From the NCBI RefSeq assembly GCF_028023875.1, contig NZ_JAQIPB010000002.1:496001-560000 (forward strand): a stretch of 64,000 nt of DNA, given 5' to 3'. The notes beneath the pieces were generated by a model. That model ran no database searches. It had not been told where the DNA came from and was given only the letters and a program-made list of their open reading frames with translations. The DNA is from Xenophilus arseniciresistens (GTDB taxonomy: Bacteria > Pseudomonadota > Gammaproteobacteria > Burkholderiales > Burkholderiaceae_C). A program made the translations under genes and the position numbers. Each line of letters starts with the position of its first letter. Position 1 is the first letter of the stretch. Shown here piece after piece: positions 18,618-29,796 of this stretch.

Positions 18618-19483
18618 CGCTGAGCACACCCGTCATCCTCGCGGTGCTGGTCGGCGCGCTGCTGCACGCGAGCTGGAACGCGCTGATCAAGTCGGCGCCC
18701 GACAAGGCCCTGGACACCGGGCTGGTGCACAGCCTGGGCGTGCTCTTCGCGCTGCCCCTGCTGGCCGTCACGGGCCTGCCCGCGGCCGCGGCCTGGCCGT
18801 TCCTGGCCGCCTCCACGCTGATCCACATCGGCTACTACATCGCGCTGGCGGGCGCCTACCAGCACGGCGATCTGGGTCTGACCTACCCGCTCATGCGCGG
18901 CTGCGCACCGCTGCTGGTGGCCCTGGGCAGCCAGGGCCTGATCGGGGAGCAGCTCTCGCCCATTGCCTGGGCCGGCGTGCTGGCCATCTGCGTGGGCGTG
19001 CTGGTGCTGGGCCTGTCGCCCGCACAGTTGCATGCGGTGGGCGGGCAGCACGGCAAGGCGCTGCGCTTTGCCCTGTGCAACGCGGCGATCATCGCCGTCT
19101 ATACCGTGGTCGACGGCCTGGGCGTGCGCGCCGCAGGCGATGCGGGTGCCTATGTGGCGGCGCTGTTCGTGCTCGATGGCCTGCCCTATCTGCTGCTGGT
19201 GCTGTGGCGGCGCGGGCCCGCCGGGCGCGCGGCCGCCTTCGCCTACCTGCGCCGGCGCGCCCGCGTGGCCTGGCTGGGCACGCTGGCCTCGCTGGGCAGC
19301 TATGCGATTGCGCTGTGGGCCATGACGCGCGCGCCAGTGGCGGTGGTGGCCGCGCTGCGCGAAACCTCGGTGCTCTTCGCGGTGCTGATCGGCACGCTGT
19401 GGCTGCGTGAGCCCTTTGGCGCGCACCGGGCCGTGGGCGTGCTGGCCATGGTGGTGGGCGTCATGGCGCTGCGCGCGGGCTGA
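18614..19483 (+). CDS. EamA/DMT-superfamily transporter
   Basis: A 289-residue inner-membrane protein with ten hydrophobic segments in two repeats, the EamA layout. Visible marks are ALLHASWNALIKSAPDK in the first helix region, HGDLGLTYPLMRGCAPLLVAL in the first repeat and APVAVVAALRETSVLFAVLIGTLWLREPF in the second. Such proteins export amino acids, nucleosides or other small metabolites; the substrate is unknown. It is translationally coupled to the GntR regulator and convergent with metC, 25 bp away. Confidence 0.9.
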   Translation: MTLSTPVILAVLVGALLHASWNALIKSAPDKALDTGLVHSLGVLFALPLLAVTGLPAAAAWPFLAASTLIHIGYYIALAGAYQHGDLGLTYPLMRGCAPLLVALGSQGLIGEQLSPIAWAGVLAICVGVLVLGLSPAQLHAVGGQHGKALRFALCNAAIIAVYTVVDGLGVRAAGDAGAYVAALFVLDGLPYLLLVLWRRGPAGRAAAFAYLRRRARVAWLGTLASLGSYAIALWAMTRAPVAVVAALRETSVLFAVLIGTLWLREPFGAHRAVGVLAMVVGVMALRAG

Positions 19484-19508
19484 AGCTCAGCAGGAAACAA
19501 CAGGCCCG

Positions 19509-20705
19509 TCAGGCCGGCTCGGCGTGCATGCCTTCCAGGGCCTGGGCCAGGTCGGCCCGCAGATCCTGCACCGCCTCCAGGCCGATGGAAAAGCGCACCA
19601 GCGTGCCCTTGTGCGGCCAGCGGCTCACGCTGGCATCGCGCATCAGGCCGATGTCGTAGGGCACCACCAGGCTCACCGGTCCGCCCCAGGAATAGCCCAG
19701 CTTGAACAGGCCCAGGCCGTCGCAGAAGCGGTCCACGGCCTCGATGCCGAAGCGCGCATCGAAGACCACCGAGAACAGCCCCGCGGCCAGGTCCTGCGGG
19801 CCGCACAGCGCCCGCCAGTGCGCATGGCCGGGCGAGTCCTCGAGCGCGGGGTGCAGCACCTGCACGATCTCCTCGCGCCCCTCGAACCAGCGGGCCAGCT
19901 CGCGCGCGCTACGGTCGTGCGCCACGTAGCGCAGCGGCAGGCTGGGCAGGCTGCGCAGCACGCTCTCCGCATCGTTGGCGCCCACGCCCCAGCCCATGCG
20001 CATGTGGCAGAGCTTGAGCTTCAGGTGCAGGGCTTCGTCGCGCGTGACCACGCTGCCCATCAGCACGTCGCCGCCGCCGCTGGGGTACTTGGTGAGCGCG
20101 TGCACCGAGATGTCCACGCCCGCGGCCGCGAACGGGTCGAAGGCCAGGCCCGCGCCCCAGGTGTTGTCCAGGGCCGTGGTCACGCCGCGCGCCCGGCAGG
20201 CGGCCACCAGCGCGATCAGGTCCGGGAACTCCATGGTCACCGAGCCCGGCGCTTCCAGCCACACCAGTCGCGTGCGCTCCGACAGCTTGTCGTGCAGGTC
20301 CTGCGGATTCATCGCGTCGTACAGGCGGTGCGTGATGCCGAAGTTGGCCAGCTCGCCCGTGGCCAGTGCCTTGTTGGGGCCGTAGGCGTTGTCGGGGATC
20401 AGCACCTCGTCGCCGCGCTTGAGCAGCGCAAAGCTCACCAACGAGATGGCCGCCAGCCCGCTGGGCACCAGCAGGCATTCGGTGCCGCCTTCCAGCGCGG
20501 CCAGCCGCTCTTCCAGCAGGAAGGTGGTGGGCGTGCCATGCAGGCCGTAGGTGTAGCCAGCCTTGCTGCGCCAGTCGCGCGCGCGCATCGCTGCCACGTC
20601 CTTGAAGTAGACCGTCGAGGCCTTGTGAACGGCCGGCTGCGGCGCGTCGAAGCCTTCGGGCGGGGTGTAGGGATGGTGGATCAGGTCGGTGGAGGACAGG
20701 CTCAT
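19509..20705 (-). CDS. metC: Cystathionine beta-lyase or related Cys/Met-metabolism PLP enzyme
   Basis: A 398-residue PLP enzyme of the Cys/Met metabolism family. The PLP-binding Lys206 is in SVHALTKYPSGGGDVLMG; YTYGLHGTPTTFLLEERLAALEGG and the LEAPGSVTMEF loop are typical of the MetC branch. It splits cystathionine to homocysteine, pyruvate and ammonia in methionine synthesis. Cystathionine gamma-synthase or homocysteine-forming homologs share the fold, but SVTMEFPD is closest to the lyase. It is a single-gene unit, convergent with the transporter and separated from the PRTase gene by a strong terminator. Confidence 0.88.
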   Translation of the reverse strand: MSLSSTDLIHHPYTPPEGFDAPQPAVHKASTVYFKDVAAMRARDWRSKAGYTYGLHGTPTTFLLEERLAALEGGTECLLVPSGLAAISLVSFALLKRGDEVLIPDNAYGPNKALATGELANFGITHRLYDAMNPQDLHDKLSERTRLVWLEAPGSVTMEFPDLIALVAACRARGVTTALDNTWGAGLAFDPFAAAGVDISVHALTKYPSGGGDVLMGSVVTRDEALHLKLKLCHMRMGWGVGANDAESVLRSLPSLPLRYVAHDRSARELARWFEGREEIVQVLHPALEDSPGHAHWRALCGPQDLAAGLFSVVFDARFGIEAVDRFCDGLGLFKLGYSWGGPVSLVVPYDIGLMRDASVSRWPHKGTLVRFSIGLEAVQDLRADLAQALEGMHAEPA

Positions 20706-20762
20706 GCGGCGATGCTAGTACAGCCACCTGCTCATGCCCAAGGCCCTGGTCAGCGCCCATGA

Positions 20763-20788
20763 AAAAGCCGCTCGGGCGAGCGGCTTTT
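20763..20788 (-). terminator. Strong intrinsic terminator after the purA-PRTase operon
   Basis: AAAAGCCGCTCG and CGAGCGGCTTTT form a perfect twelve-base stem with a two-base centre, flanked by an A-run and a T-run. Located 24 bp after the PRTase stop on the minus strand; the symmetry would also let it act on plus-strand transcripts. Confidence 0.9.
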
Positions 20789-20811
20789 CATTCAGATCCG
20801 GCGCAAAGCCT

Positions 20812-21336
20812 TCAGACCGACCACTTCTCGATCAGCTTCTCGGGCCGCAGCGAGTCATAGCCTTCGAAGGGCTGGTGGATCCAGGGGTTGGTGGGCAGGA
20901 ATTCCACCGAGTAGTCGGGCGTGAAGGTCGACAGGCCCTTGGTCCAGAGCACGGCGCTGCGCAGCTCGGTGATGGGCTTGTACTTGGTGCGCAGCAGATC
21001 GACCACGGCGTTGAGCGTGTGGCCGGAGTCGGCCAGGTCGTCCACCAGCAGCACCTTGCCCGCGATCTCGCCCTTGGGGGTGGTGATGTAGTGGGCGATG
21101 TCCAGATGGCCCTGCACCGTGCCGGCGTCGGCGCGGTAGGAGCTGGTGGACATGATGGCCAGGGGCTTGTCGAAGATGCGCGAAAGCACATCGCCAGGGC
21201 GCATGCCGCCCCGCGCCAGGCACAGGATGTTGTCGAACTCCCAGCCCGACTGGTGCACCTTGATCGCGAGCTTTTCGATCAGGTTGTGGTACTCGTCGTA
21301 GCTCACGTACAGATGTTTGCCGTCTTCGGTCAGCAT
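20812..21336 (-). CDS. Phosphoribosyltransferase (purine/xanthine salvage type)
   Basis: A 174-residue type I PRTase. The PRPP-binding motif is VLLVDDLADSGHT, with the preceding NILCLARGGMRPGDVLSR strand and the hood segment near the C-terminus. It would transfer ribose phosphate from PRPP to a purine base (Gpt/Hpt-like). It lies directly downstream of purA with 44 bp between, which supports a purine role. The ATG at 21336 was chosen because the upstream in-frame stretch is low quality and the family starts at MLTEDGKHLYVSYDEYH. Base specificity is not readable. Confidence 0.9.
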   Translation of the reverse strand: MLTEDGKHLYVSYDEYHNLIEKLAIKVHQSGWEFDNILCLARGGMRPGDVLSRIFDKPLAIMSTSSYRADAGTVQGHLDIAHYITTPKGEIAGKVLLVDDLADSGHTLNAVVDLLRTKYKPITELRSAVLWTKGLSTFTPDYSVEFLPTNPWIHQPFEGYDSLRPEKLIEKWSV

Positions 21337-21380
21337 GGGCTTTTCTTCTCCGTCGTTTCTTCGTGGATGGCGGAACGGGC

Positions 21381-23902
<2,522 letters not shown>

Positions 23903-23937
23903 GGCGGAACGGGCCGTGGTTAAAAAGGGATTCTAGC

Positions 23938-23995
23938 GGGGGTCTGCGACGCGACCCCCAGGCCGCTTCGCTGCGCTCGCCGGTCGGGATGGGGG
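23938..23995 (-). repeat. Overlapping competing hairpins upstream of hisZ
   Basis: GGGGGTC (23938-23944) pairs with GACCCCC (23953-23959). The same C-run, as CCCCCA (23955-23960), can instead pair with TGGGGG (23990-23995). The two pairings exclude each other. On the minus strand the GACCCCC hairpin is followed by GCTAGAATCCCTTTTT, about 35 bp before the hisZ ATG. The core CCCCCAGGCCGCTTCGC matches the segments at 12341 and 29705. It may be a repeat, an attenuator, or both. Confidence 0.5.
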
Positions 23996-24023
23996 AAGAT
24001 GCGTGGCGTGGCTTTGTTTGGGC

Positions 24024-24212
24024 TCAGCCCAGCAGCCACAGCAAGGCCAGGCCCGCGAGGATGCAGCACAGGCCGAAGAAGCGCAGTTGGCCGTCGCGCA
24101 GTTGCATCAGCTGCCCGAAGCCGCGCCGCCAGCCGCCCGGGGAAAGGAAGGGCAGCAGCCCTTCGAGCACCAGCACCAGCGCCAGTGCCGACCAGAACAC
24201 CTCGGTGCTCAC
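24024..24212 (-). CDS. DUF2065 (YjeT-like) small membrane protein
   Basis: A 62-residue protein with two hydrophobic segments, FWSALALVLVLEGLLPFLSP and FFGLCCILAGLALLWLL, joined by a charged loop (WRRGFGQLMQLRDGQLR). This is the DUF2065 pattern; the E. coli homolog YjeT also lies between hflC and purA. It sits 36 bp after hflC. Function is unknown; the position suggests a link to the HflKC complex. Confidence 0.9.
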   Translation of the reverse strand: MSTEVFWSALALVLVLEGLLPFLSPGGWRRGFGQLMQLRDGQLRFFGLCCILAGLALLWLLG

Positions 24213-24248
24213 ACGCGGCTCACGGCTGCCTACCCAGCAGCCAAGGCA

Positions 24249-25148
24249 TCAGGGACGGGGCGCAGCGCCCGGGGTGGCACTGCGCATGGCGCGGAAGAAG
24301 TCGGTGCCGGAGGGGTCGAGCACCAGCACGTCGCCCTTCTTGTTGAAGCTCTGCTTGTAGGCTTCCAGGCTGCGGTAGAACTGCGCGAACTGGGCATCCC
24401 GGCCGAAGGCGTCGGCATAGGCCGCCGCGGCCTGGGCGTCGCCCTCGCCCTTGATCTTCTGCGCGTCGCGGTAAGCGTTGGCCACCGTCACCTCGCGCTG
24501 GCGGTCTGCGTCGGCGCGGATCTTCTCGCCCTCGGCAAAACCGGTCGAGCGCAGCTCGTTGGCCACGCGCTTGCGCTCGGCCTCCATGCGGCGATAGACC
24601 GATTCGGTGATGGCTTCCACGTAGTCGATGCGCGTCACGCGCACGTCCACGACGTCCATGCCCCAGCCATTGCCGCCGCGCACCACGGCCAGCACCTCGC
24701 GCCGCACGTCGTTCATCACGTCTTCGCGGCGGGCCGAGATCAGGTCGCGCACCGTGCGCTTGTTGATGTTTTCCTGGAAGGCGTTGCGCACCACGCGGTT
24801 GAGCTGCACTGCGCCCGCGTTCTCGTCCAGGCCGACGTTGCGGATGTACTGCTCGGGGTCGACGATGCGCCAGCGCACATACCAGTCGATGACCACGCGC
24901 TGCTTCTCGGCCGTGAGCATGGGCTCGGTGTCCAGGCTGGACAGCGTGAGCAGGCGCTTGTCGATGTACGACACGTTCTGCACCGGCGGCGGCAGCTTGA
25001 ACTTCAGGCCTGGTTCCTTGATGACTTCCTTGATCTGGCCCAGTTGGTAGACCACGCCGAACTGGCGCTGATCGACCACGAAGGCCATGGAACTGAGCGC
25101 CATCAGCAGCACGATGACCGAGGCGGCAATGAATCCGATTCTGTTCAT
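24249..25148 (-). CDS. hflC: HflC, SPFH/prohibitin-type FtsH modulator
   Basis: A 299-residue protein with one N-terminal membrane helix (IAASVIVLLMALSSMAFVV) and a periplasm-facing SPFH domain (DQRQFGVVYQLGQIKEVIKEPGLKFKLP), then a long charged helix (MEAERKRVANELRSTGFAEGEKIRADADRQREV). With HflK it forms a cage around FtsH and restrains its proteolysis. It lies 23 bp after hflK and ends in a short low-complexity tail. Confidence 0.97.
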   Translation of the reverse strand: MNRIGFIAASVIVLLMALSSMAFVVDQRQFGVVYQLGQIKEVIKEPGLKFKLPPPVQNVSYIDKRLLTLSSLDTEPMLTAEKQRVVIDWYVRWRIVDPEQYIRNVGLDENAGAVQLNRVVRNAFQENINKRTVRDLISARREDVMNDVRREVLAVVRGGNGWGMDVVDVRVTRIDYVEAITESVYRRMEAERKRVANELRSTGFAEGEKIRADADRQREVTVANAYRDAQKIKGEGDAQAAAAYADAFGRDAQFAQFYRSLEAYKQSFNKKGDVLVLDPSGTDFFRAMRSATPGAAPRP

Positions 25149-25171
25149 GTTTGTGATCCCCTCGAGCTTCT

Positions 25172-26518
25172 TCAGCGAACGTCGCGCTCGCGCGAGCGGC
25201 CATCGCGCGCGCTGGACGACGGCGGCGCCACGGGGATGGAGGTCGATTGCGGCGGCGCAGTGCCGGCCACGTTGGGCGGCGCACCGTCCACGGGGGCGGG
25301 GGCGTTCTGGCCGCTCATCTGCATCAGCTTGTCCAGCGGAAGGTACAGCAGGTTGCTGCCCTGCTTGCTGTCCACCAGCACCTTGGTGGTGTTGGCGTAA
25401 ATCTGCTGCATGGCATCGGTGTACATGCGGTCACGCGTGACCTGCGGCGCCTTCTGGTACTCGGTCAGCACCTGGCCGAAGCGCTGCGCATCACCCTGCG
25501 CCTGCGCCACCACCCGGGCCTTGTAGGCCTCGGATTCCTCGATCAGGCGCGAGGCCGTACCCACGGCGCGTGGCACCACGTCGTTGGCGTAGGCCTGGGC
25601 CTCGTTCTTGGCGCGTTCGCGCTCCTGGCCGGCCTTGAGCACGTCGTCGAAGGCCGCCTGCACCTGCTCGGGCGGACGCACGCCGCCTTGCTGCAGGTTG
25701 ATGCCGACCACGTCCACGCCCACCTGGTAGCGGTCCAGGATCTGCTGCATCAGCGTGCGCACGCGCGGTGCGATCTGGTCCCGTTCCTCGGCCAGCGCAG
25801 CGTCCATGCGCATCTTGCCCACCACTTCGCGCACGGCGGTTTCGGCCACCTGCACCACGGTCTCGGACGGGCTGCGGCTTTCGAACAGCCAGGCGCGCGC
25901 ATCGCTCAGGCGGTACTGCACGGCGAACTTGATCTCGACGATGTTCTCGTCCTCGGTCAGCATGGCCGATTCGCGCAGGCCGGTGCTGCGCACGATGGCG
26001 TCACGCCCCACGTCGGTGGAGCGGATCTGCGTGACCATCACCGTTTCATGGCGCTGGATCGGGTACGGCAGGCGCCAGTTGAAGCCGGCACCCACGGTTT
26101 CCTTGTAGCGGCCGAACTGCGTGATGACGGCCTGATAGCCTTCGTTGACGATGAAGAAGCCCGTGCCCAGCCAGATCAGCAGGGCCACCACGGCGATCAC
26201 GCCAATGCCCATGCCGGCGTTCTTCATGTCGGGCTTGTAGTTGTTGCCGCCGCCGTTGCCGCCCATCGGCGAACGCGGGCCGTTGCCGCGGTTGCCACCG
26301 CCGCCACCGAAGATGCCGCCGAGCTTGCGGTTGAAATCGCGCCACAGCTCGTCCAGGTCAGGCGGGCCCTGGTTGGGCCCCTGCGAGCCGCGCGGCCGCT
26401 GCGGCGCCGGAGGCGGCGAGCCGGGCGGATCGGCATCGGGCCGGGGGGCCGGACGGTCGCCGTCGGAGGACGAAGGCTCGTCGCCCCGGCCCCAGCGGCC
26501 ATCGTTGAGGTTGAACAT
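25172..26518 (-). CDS. hflK: HflK, SPFH/prohibitin-type FtsH modulator
   Basis: A 448-residue partner of HflC. A disordered Pro/Gly/Arg-rich N-terminus of about 100 residues (FGGGGGNRGNGPRS) precedes a membrane helix (GIGVIAVVALLIWLGTGFFIV), the SPFH domain (NEGYQAVITQFGRYKETVGAGFNWRLPYP) and the long C-terminal helix. The start at MFNLNDGRWGRGDE (26518) was chosen because this is the conserved HflK opening; an ORF to 26644 upstream is not family-like. Ribosome binding is weak at either start. It follows hflX by 166 bp. Confidence 0.92.
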   Translation of the reverse strand: MFNLNDGRWGRGDEPSSSDGDRPAPRPDADPPGSPPPAPQRPRGSQGPNQGPPDLDELWRDFNRKLGGIFGGGGGNRGNGPRSPMGGNGGGNNYKPDMKNAGMGIGVIAVVALLIWLGTGFFIVNEGYQAVITQFGRYKETVGAGFNWRLPYPIQRHETVMVTQIRSTDVGRDAIVRSTGLRESAMLTEDENIVEIKFAVQYRLSDARAWLFESRSPSETVVQVAETAVREVVGKMRMDAALAEERDQIAPRVRTLMQQILDRYQVGVDVVGINLQQGGVRPPEQVQAAFDDVLKAGQERERAKNEAQAYANDVVPRAVGTASRLIEESEAYKARVVAQAQGDAQRFGQVLTEYQKAPQVTRDRMYTDAMQQIYANTTKVLVDSKQGSNLLYLPLDKLMQMSGQNAPAPVDGAPPNVAGTAPPQSTSIPVAPPSSSARDGRSRERDVR

Positions 26519-26684
26519 GCCCGGAAACAGGCCCGCAAGACGGCGGGCAAGAAAGCGCCGCGCGGCCCCTGACTTGCTTGTCCCTCCGTGGGGGCGGGCC
26601 GGATACAGACCGGACCCTGGGGCGCTCTCAGGCATTGTCTTCATTCGTAGTGATCTTTGATTGACGGCGACTATTGTGCCGCGC

Positions 26685-27878
26685 TCAATGGGCGGCGTCG
26701 TCGAATTCGGCCTCGTGCGCAGGGGTCATGTGCTCGCCCGCGCCGACCGCCTGGGCCCGCGACGCCAGCGCCTGGCGCAGCAGCGGCAGGCCCTCGCCCG
26801 AATGGGCGCTCAGGAACACCCGCGGCACCGGCCGGTCGTCCAGCGCCATATGGTCTTCCAGCCGCAGCGGCCGGCGGTCCGCCTCGAGCGCGTCGAGCTT
26901 GTTGAACACCAGCAACTGCGGCACATCCTGGGCGCCGATGTCAGCCAGCACCTGCTGCACCTGGGCGATCTGCTCGGGATGGTGCGGGTTCGAGGCGTCG
27001 ACCACGTGCAGCAGCAGGTCGGCATCGACGGCCTCCTGCAGCGTGGCCTTGAAGGCGTCGACCAGGCCGTGGGGCAGGTCGCGGATGAAGCCCACCGTGT
27101 CGGAGATGGACACGCGGCGCCCACCCTCGCCCAGGTAGAGGTGCCGGGTGGTGGTGTCCAGCGTGGCGAAGAGCTGGTCCGCCGCATAGGCGCGGGCCTT
27201 GACCAGCGCATTGAACAGCGAGGACTTGCCTGCGTTGGTATAGCCCACCAGCGAGATGTTGAAGGTGTCGCGGCGCTCGCGCTGGCGGCGCTGCGTGCCG
27301 CGCTGTTTCTGCACCTTGGTCAGGCGCTCGCGCGTGCGCTTGATGGACGCGTCGATCATGCGGCGGTCCAGCTCGATCTGCTTTTCGCCCGGGCCGCCGC
27401 GCAGGCCGGCGCCGCCGGTCTGGCGCTCCAGATGGGACCAGCGCCGCACCAGGCGGGTGCTCAGGTACTGCAACCTTGCCAGCTCGACCTGCAGCTTGCC
27501 CTCGTGGCTGCGCGCACGCTGAGCAAAGATCTCCAGGATCAGGAAGGTGCGGTCGTAGACGGCGCAACCCAGCGCGCGCTCGAGGTTGCGCTGCTGGGCC
27601 GGCGACAGGGCCTGGTCGAAGATGACTTCGCTGGCGCGGTGCAGTTCGGCAAGCTCGCGGATCTCGTCGGCCTTGCCGCTGCCCACGAAGAGCGCCGCAT
27701 CGGGCGCCTTGCGCTTGCAGGTGAGGCGGGCGACGGGGGACAGGCCTGCGGTCTGCGAAAGAAGGCCAAGCTCTTCGAGCTCGGCATCGAAATGAGGCAG
27801 GCCAAAGTCGACGCCGACGAGAACGACGGCGCCTTCTTGGCGTGGAATGGATTCAGACAATCGGATGGCGAGGTTCAA
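26685..27878 (-). CDS. hflX: GTPase HflX, ribosome-splitting factor
   Basis: A 397-residue GTPase that binds the 50S subunit and splits stalled ribosomes under stress. It has the HflX N-terminal domain (VFDQALSPAQQRNLE with CAVYDRTFLILEIFAQRA), the LRGGPGEKQIELDRR linker, then the G domain with G1 GYTNAGKSSLFNAL, G3 DTVGFIRDLPHGLV and G4 NKLD. The start 39 bp after hfq matches the usual order hfq-hflX-hflK-hflC. Confidence 0.97.
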   Translation of the reverse strand: MNLAIRLSESIPRQEGAVVLVGVDFGLPHFDAELEELGLLSQTAGLSPVARLTCKRKAPDAALFVGSGKADEIRELAELHRASEVIFDQALSPAQQRNLERALGCAVYDRTFLILEIFAQRARSHEGKLQVELARLQYLSTRLVRRWSHLERQTGGAGLRGGPGEKQIELDRRMIDASIKRTRERLTKVQKQRGTQRRQRERRDTFNISLVGYTNAGKSSLFNALVKARAYAADQLFATLDTTTRHLYLGEGGRRVSISDTVGFIRDLPHGLVDAFKATLQEAVDADLLLHVVDASNPHHPEQIAQVQQVLADIGAQDVPQLLVFNKLDALEADRRPLRLEDHMALDDRPVPRVFLSAHSGEGLPLLRQALASRAQAVGAGEHMTPAHEAEFDDAAH

Positions 27879-27917
27879 GAAGCCGGGCCCGAACCAGGGA
27901 CCCGGCCCCCGCGCCGA

Positions 27918-28163
27918 TCAGCCGCCCGCGTCTTCGTTCTCGTTGACCGAGAAGTTGACCGCGCGGCCCGGCACGATGGTGGAAATTGCGTGCTTGTAGA
28001 CCATTTGCGTCACCGTGTTACGCAGCAACACGACGTACTGGTCGAAAGACTCGATCTGGCCCTGCAGCTTGATGCCGTTGACCAGATAGATCGAAACCGG
28101 CACGTGCTCGCGACGCAGGGTGTTGAGGAACGGGTCTTGCAAAAGCTGCCCTTTATTGCTCAC
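27918..28163 (-). CDS. hfq: RNA chaperone Hfq, GTG start
   Basis: An 81-residue Sm-like hexameric chaperone that pairs small RNAs with mRNAs. Sm1 and Sm2 are visible as [27 protein letters not shown] and [12 protein letters not shown], with the usual [13 protein letters not shown] opening. The start is GTG at 28163, preceded at good distance by GGAGA; the open frame upstream of it has no family similarity. The C-terminal tail is short, as in betaproteobacteria. Confidence 0.97.
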   Translation of the reverse strand: MSNKGQLLQDPFLNTLRREHVPVSIYLVNGIKLQGQIESFDQYVVLLRNTVTQMVYKHAISTIVPGRAVNFSVNENEDAGG

Positions 28164-28299
28164 GATATTCTCCGTGTTCAAGAGTTGTTGTTGGACCGGG
28201 CACCTTAACACAGCGCTTCCGCGCTGCAGCAAAGACAGGCAAAGTCCCGGGGAAAAATCTGACTCTGCCCGATTTCAACTGGCGCCCCGGCGCCGCATT

Positions 28300-29658
28300 T
28301 CAAGAGCTGCTCTTCTTGTCCGCGTAGGGATTTTCGGAAGTCTTGAACTCGATGCGCAGCGGCGTGCCCACCAGGTCGAATTCCTTGCGAAAGCGCGCCT
28401 CGAGGAAACGCCGGTAACTGTCGCTCACATGTTCGAGCGAATTGCCGTGGATCACGATCAGCGGCGGGTTCATGCCGCCCTGGTGCGCATAGCGCAGCTT
28501 GGGCCTGAACATGCCGCTCTTCTTGGGCGCCTGGAACTGCACCGATTCGAGCAGAAGGCGCGTGAGCAAGGGCGTGGGCATCTTGCGCATCGCCGCCTTG
28601 TGGGCCTGCGTGATCGACTGCCAAAGCGGCGCCAGCCCCAGCCGCTTCTTGGCCGAGATGAAGTGCAGCGCCGCGAACTTCATGAAGGGCAGCCGGTTCT
28701 CGATCTGCCCCTGCAGCTGCTCGCGCTGGTAGGCGTCCAGCGCGTCCCACTTGTTGACGGCGATCACCACGGCGCGGCCGGCTTCCAGGATGAAGCCCGC
28801 GATGTGCGCGTCCTGGTCGGTCACGCCCTGGGTCGCATCGATCAGCAGCAGCACCACATTGGCCGACTCGATGGCCTGCAGGGTCTTGACCACGGAGAAC
28901 TTCTCGATGGCCTCGAAGACCTTGCCCTTGCGGCGCAGGCCAGCCGTGTCGATCAGCTCGAACTTCTGGCCGTTGCGCTCCAGCGGCACGGTGATCGCGT
29001 CGCGCGTGGTGCCCGGCATGTCGAATGCCACCAGCCGTTCCTCGCCCAGCCAGGCATTGATCAGCGTGGACTTTCCGGCATTGGGCCGGCCAGCCACCGC
29101 CAGGCGGATGGGACGCTGCGCGAGATCTTCCTCGCTGAGCGCTTCATCCTCGGGCTCGGCCGGCGGCAGCATGTCCAGCGCCAGCTCCAGCAGGGCACGC
29201 ACGCCCTGGCCATGGGCCGACGACACGGCGTGCACGTCGCCGAATCCCAGTTCATAGAACTCGGCCAGCCGGCTGCTGTCCTTCATGCCTTCGGCCTTGT
29301 TGGCCGCCAGCAGGCAGGGCTTGCCCAGCCGGCGCAGCTCGTTGGCGATGTCGTGATCCTGCACCGACAGGCCTTCGCGCGCGTCCAGCACGAAGATCAC
29401 CACGTCGGCCTCCGCAATGGCCTGGCGCGTCTGCTTGGCCATCTCGCGGTAGATGTCGTGTGCGGCGGCATCGGGCTCGAAGCCGCCCGTGTCGATCACG
29501 ATGAACTCGCGACCGCTTTGCTTGCCGCTGCCATAGTGGCGGTCGCGCGTGAGCCCCGCGTAGTCCGCCACGATGGCGTCGCGCGTGCCCGTCAGGCGGT
29601 TGAACAGCGTGGACTTGCCCACGTTGGGTCGGCCGACCAGCGCCAATACAGGCTTCAT
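28300..29658 (-). CDS. der: Ribosome-assembly GTPase Der (EngA)
   Basis: A 452-residue protein with two tandem G domains and a KH-like C-terminal domain, required for 50S maturation. G1 motifs are [14 protein letters not shown] near residue 9 and [14 protein letters not shown] near residue 190; DTGGF and [11 protein letters not shown] are the two G3 regions, and the KH region ends in [15 protein letters not shown]. It is preceded by AAAGAGG. The spacer to bamB holds a structured repeat. Confidence 0.98.
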   Translation of the reverse strand: MKPVLALVGRPNVGKSTLFNRLTGTRDAIVADYAGLTRDRHYGSGKQSGREFIVIDTGGFEPDAAAHDIYREMAKQTRQAIAEADVVIFVLDAREGLSVQDHDIANELRRLGKPCLLAANKAEGMKDSSRLAEFYELGFGDVHAVSSAHGQGVRALLELALDMLPPAEPEDEALSEEDLAQRPIRLAVAGRPNAGKSTLINAWLGEERLVAFDMPGTTRDAITVPLERNGQKFELIDTAGLRRKGKVFEAIEKFSVVKTLQAIESANVVLLLIDATQGVTDQDAHIAGFILEAGRAVVIAVNKWDALDAYQREQLQGQIENRLPFMKFAALHFISAKKRLGLAPLWQSITQAHKAAMRKMPTPLLTRLLLESVQFQAPKKSGMFRPKLRYAHQGGMNPPLIVIHGNSLEHVSDSYRRFLEARFRKEFDLVGTPLRIEFKTSENPYADKKSSS

Positions 29659-29704
29659 GGGCCCACCTCTTTCTTGTCTTCAGGTTGCAAGCGCATTTCC
29701 CAGG

Positions 29705-29782
29705 GCGCCCACGGGGCCGGCTTCGCCGGAACGTTGGGCGCGCCCCCTTCGCGCAGCAGAAGGGGAAGCCGCGAAGCGGCTT
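29705..29782 (-). repeat. Hairpin-rich repeat between bamB and der
   Basis: Three stems in 78 bases: GCGCCCA (29705-29711) with TGGGCGC (29735-29741) enclosing CCGGC-TTC-GCCGG; CCCCTTC (29744-29750) with GAAGGGG (29759-29765); and AAGCCGC-GAA-GCGGCTT (29766-29782). On the minus strand it opens CCCCCAAGCCGCTTCGC, shared in part with the segments at 12341 and 23955. Probable REP-like element in an operon spacer; no T-run makes it a clear terminator. Confidence 0.5.
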
Positions 29783-29796
29783 GGGGGTTGAACATC

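Noticed and set aside
28211-28226. CAGCGC-TTCC-GCGCTG hairpin in the der-hfq spacer as a terminator
   Set aside because: Only six base pairs and no T-run on either strand; too weak to call.
28164-28232. Longer hfq starting at 28232
   Set aside because: The extra residues are not Hfq-like; GTG at 28163 gives the conserved opening with a good ribosome site.
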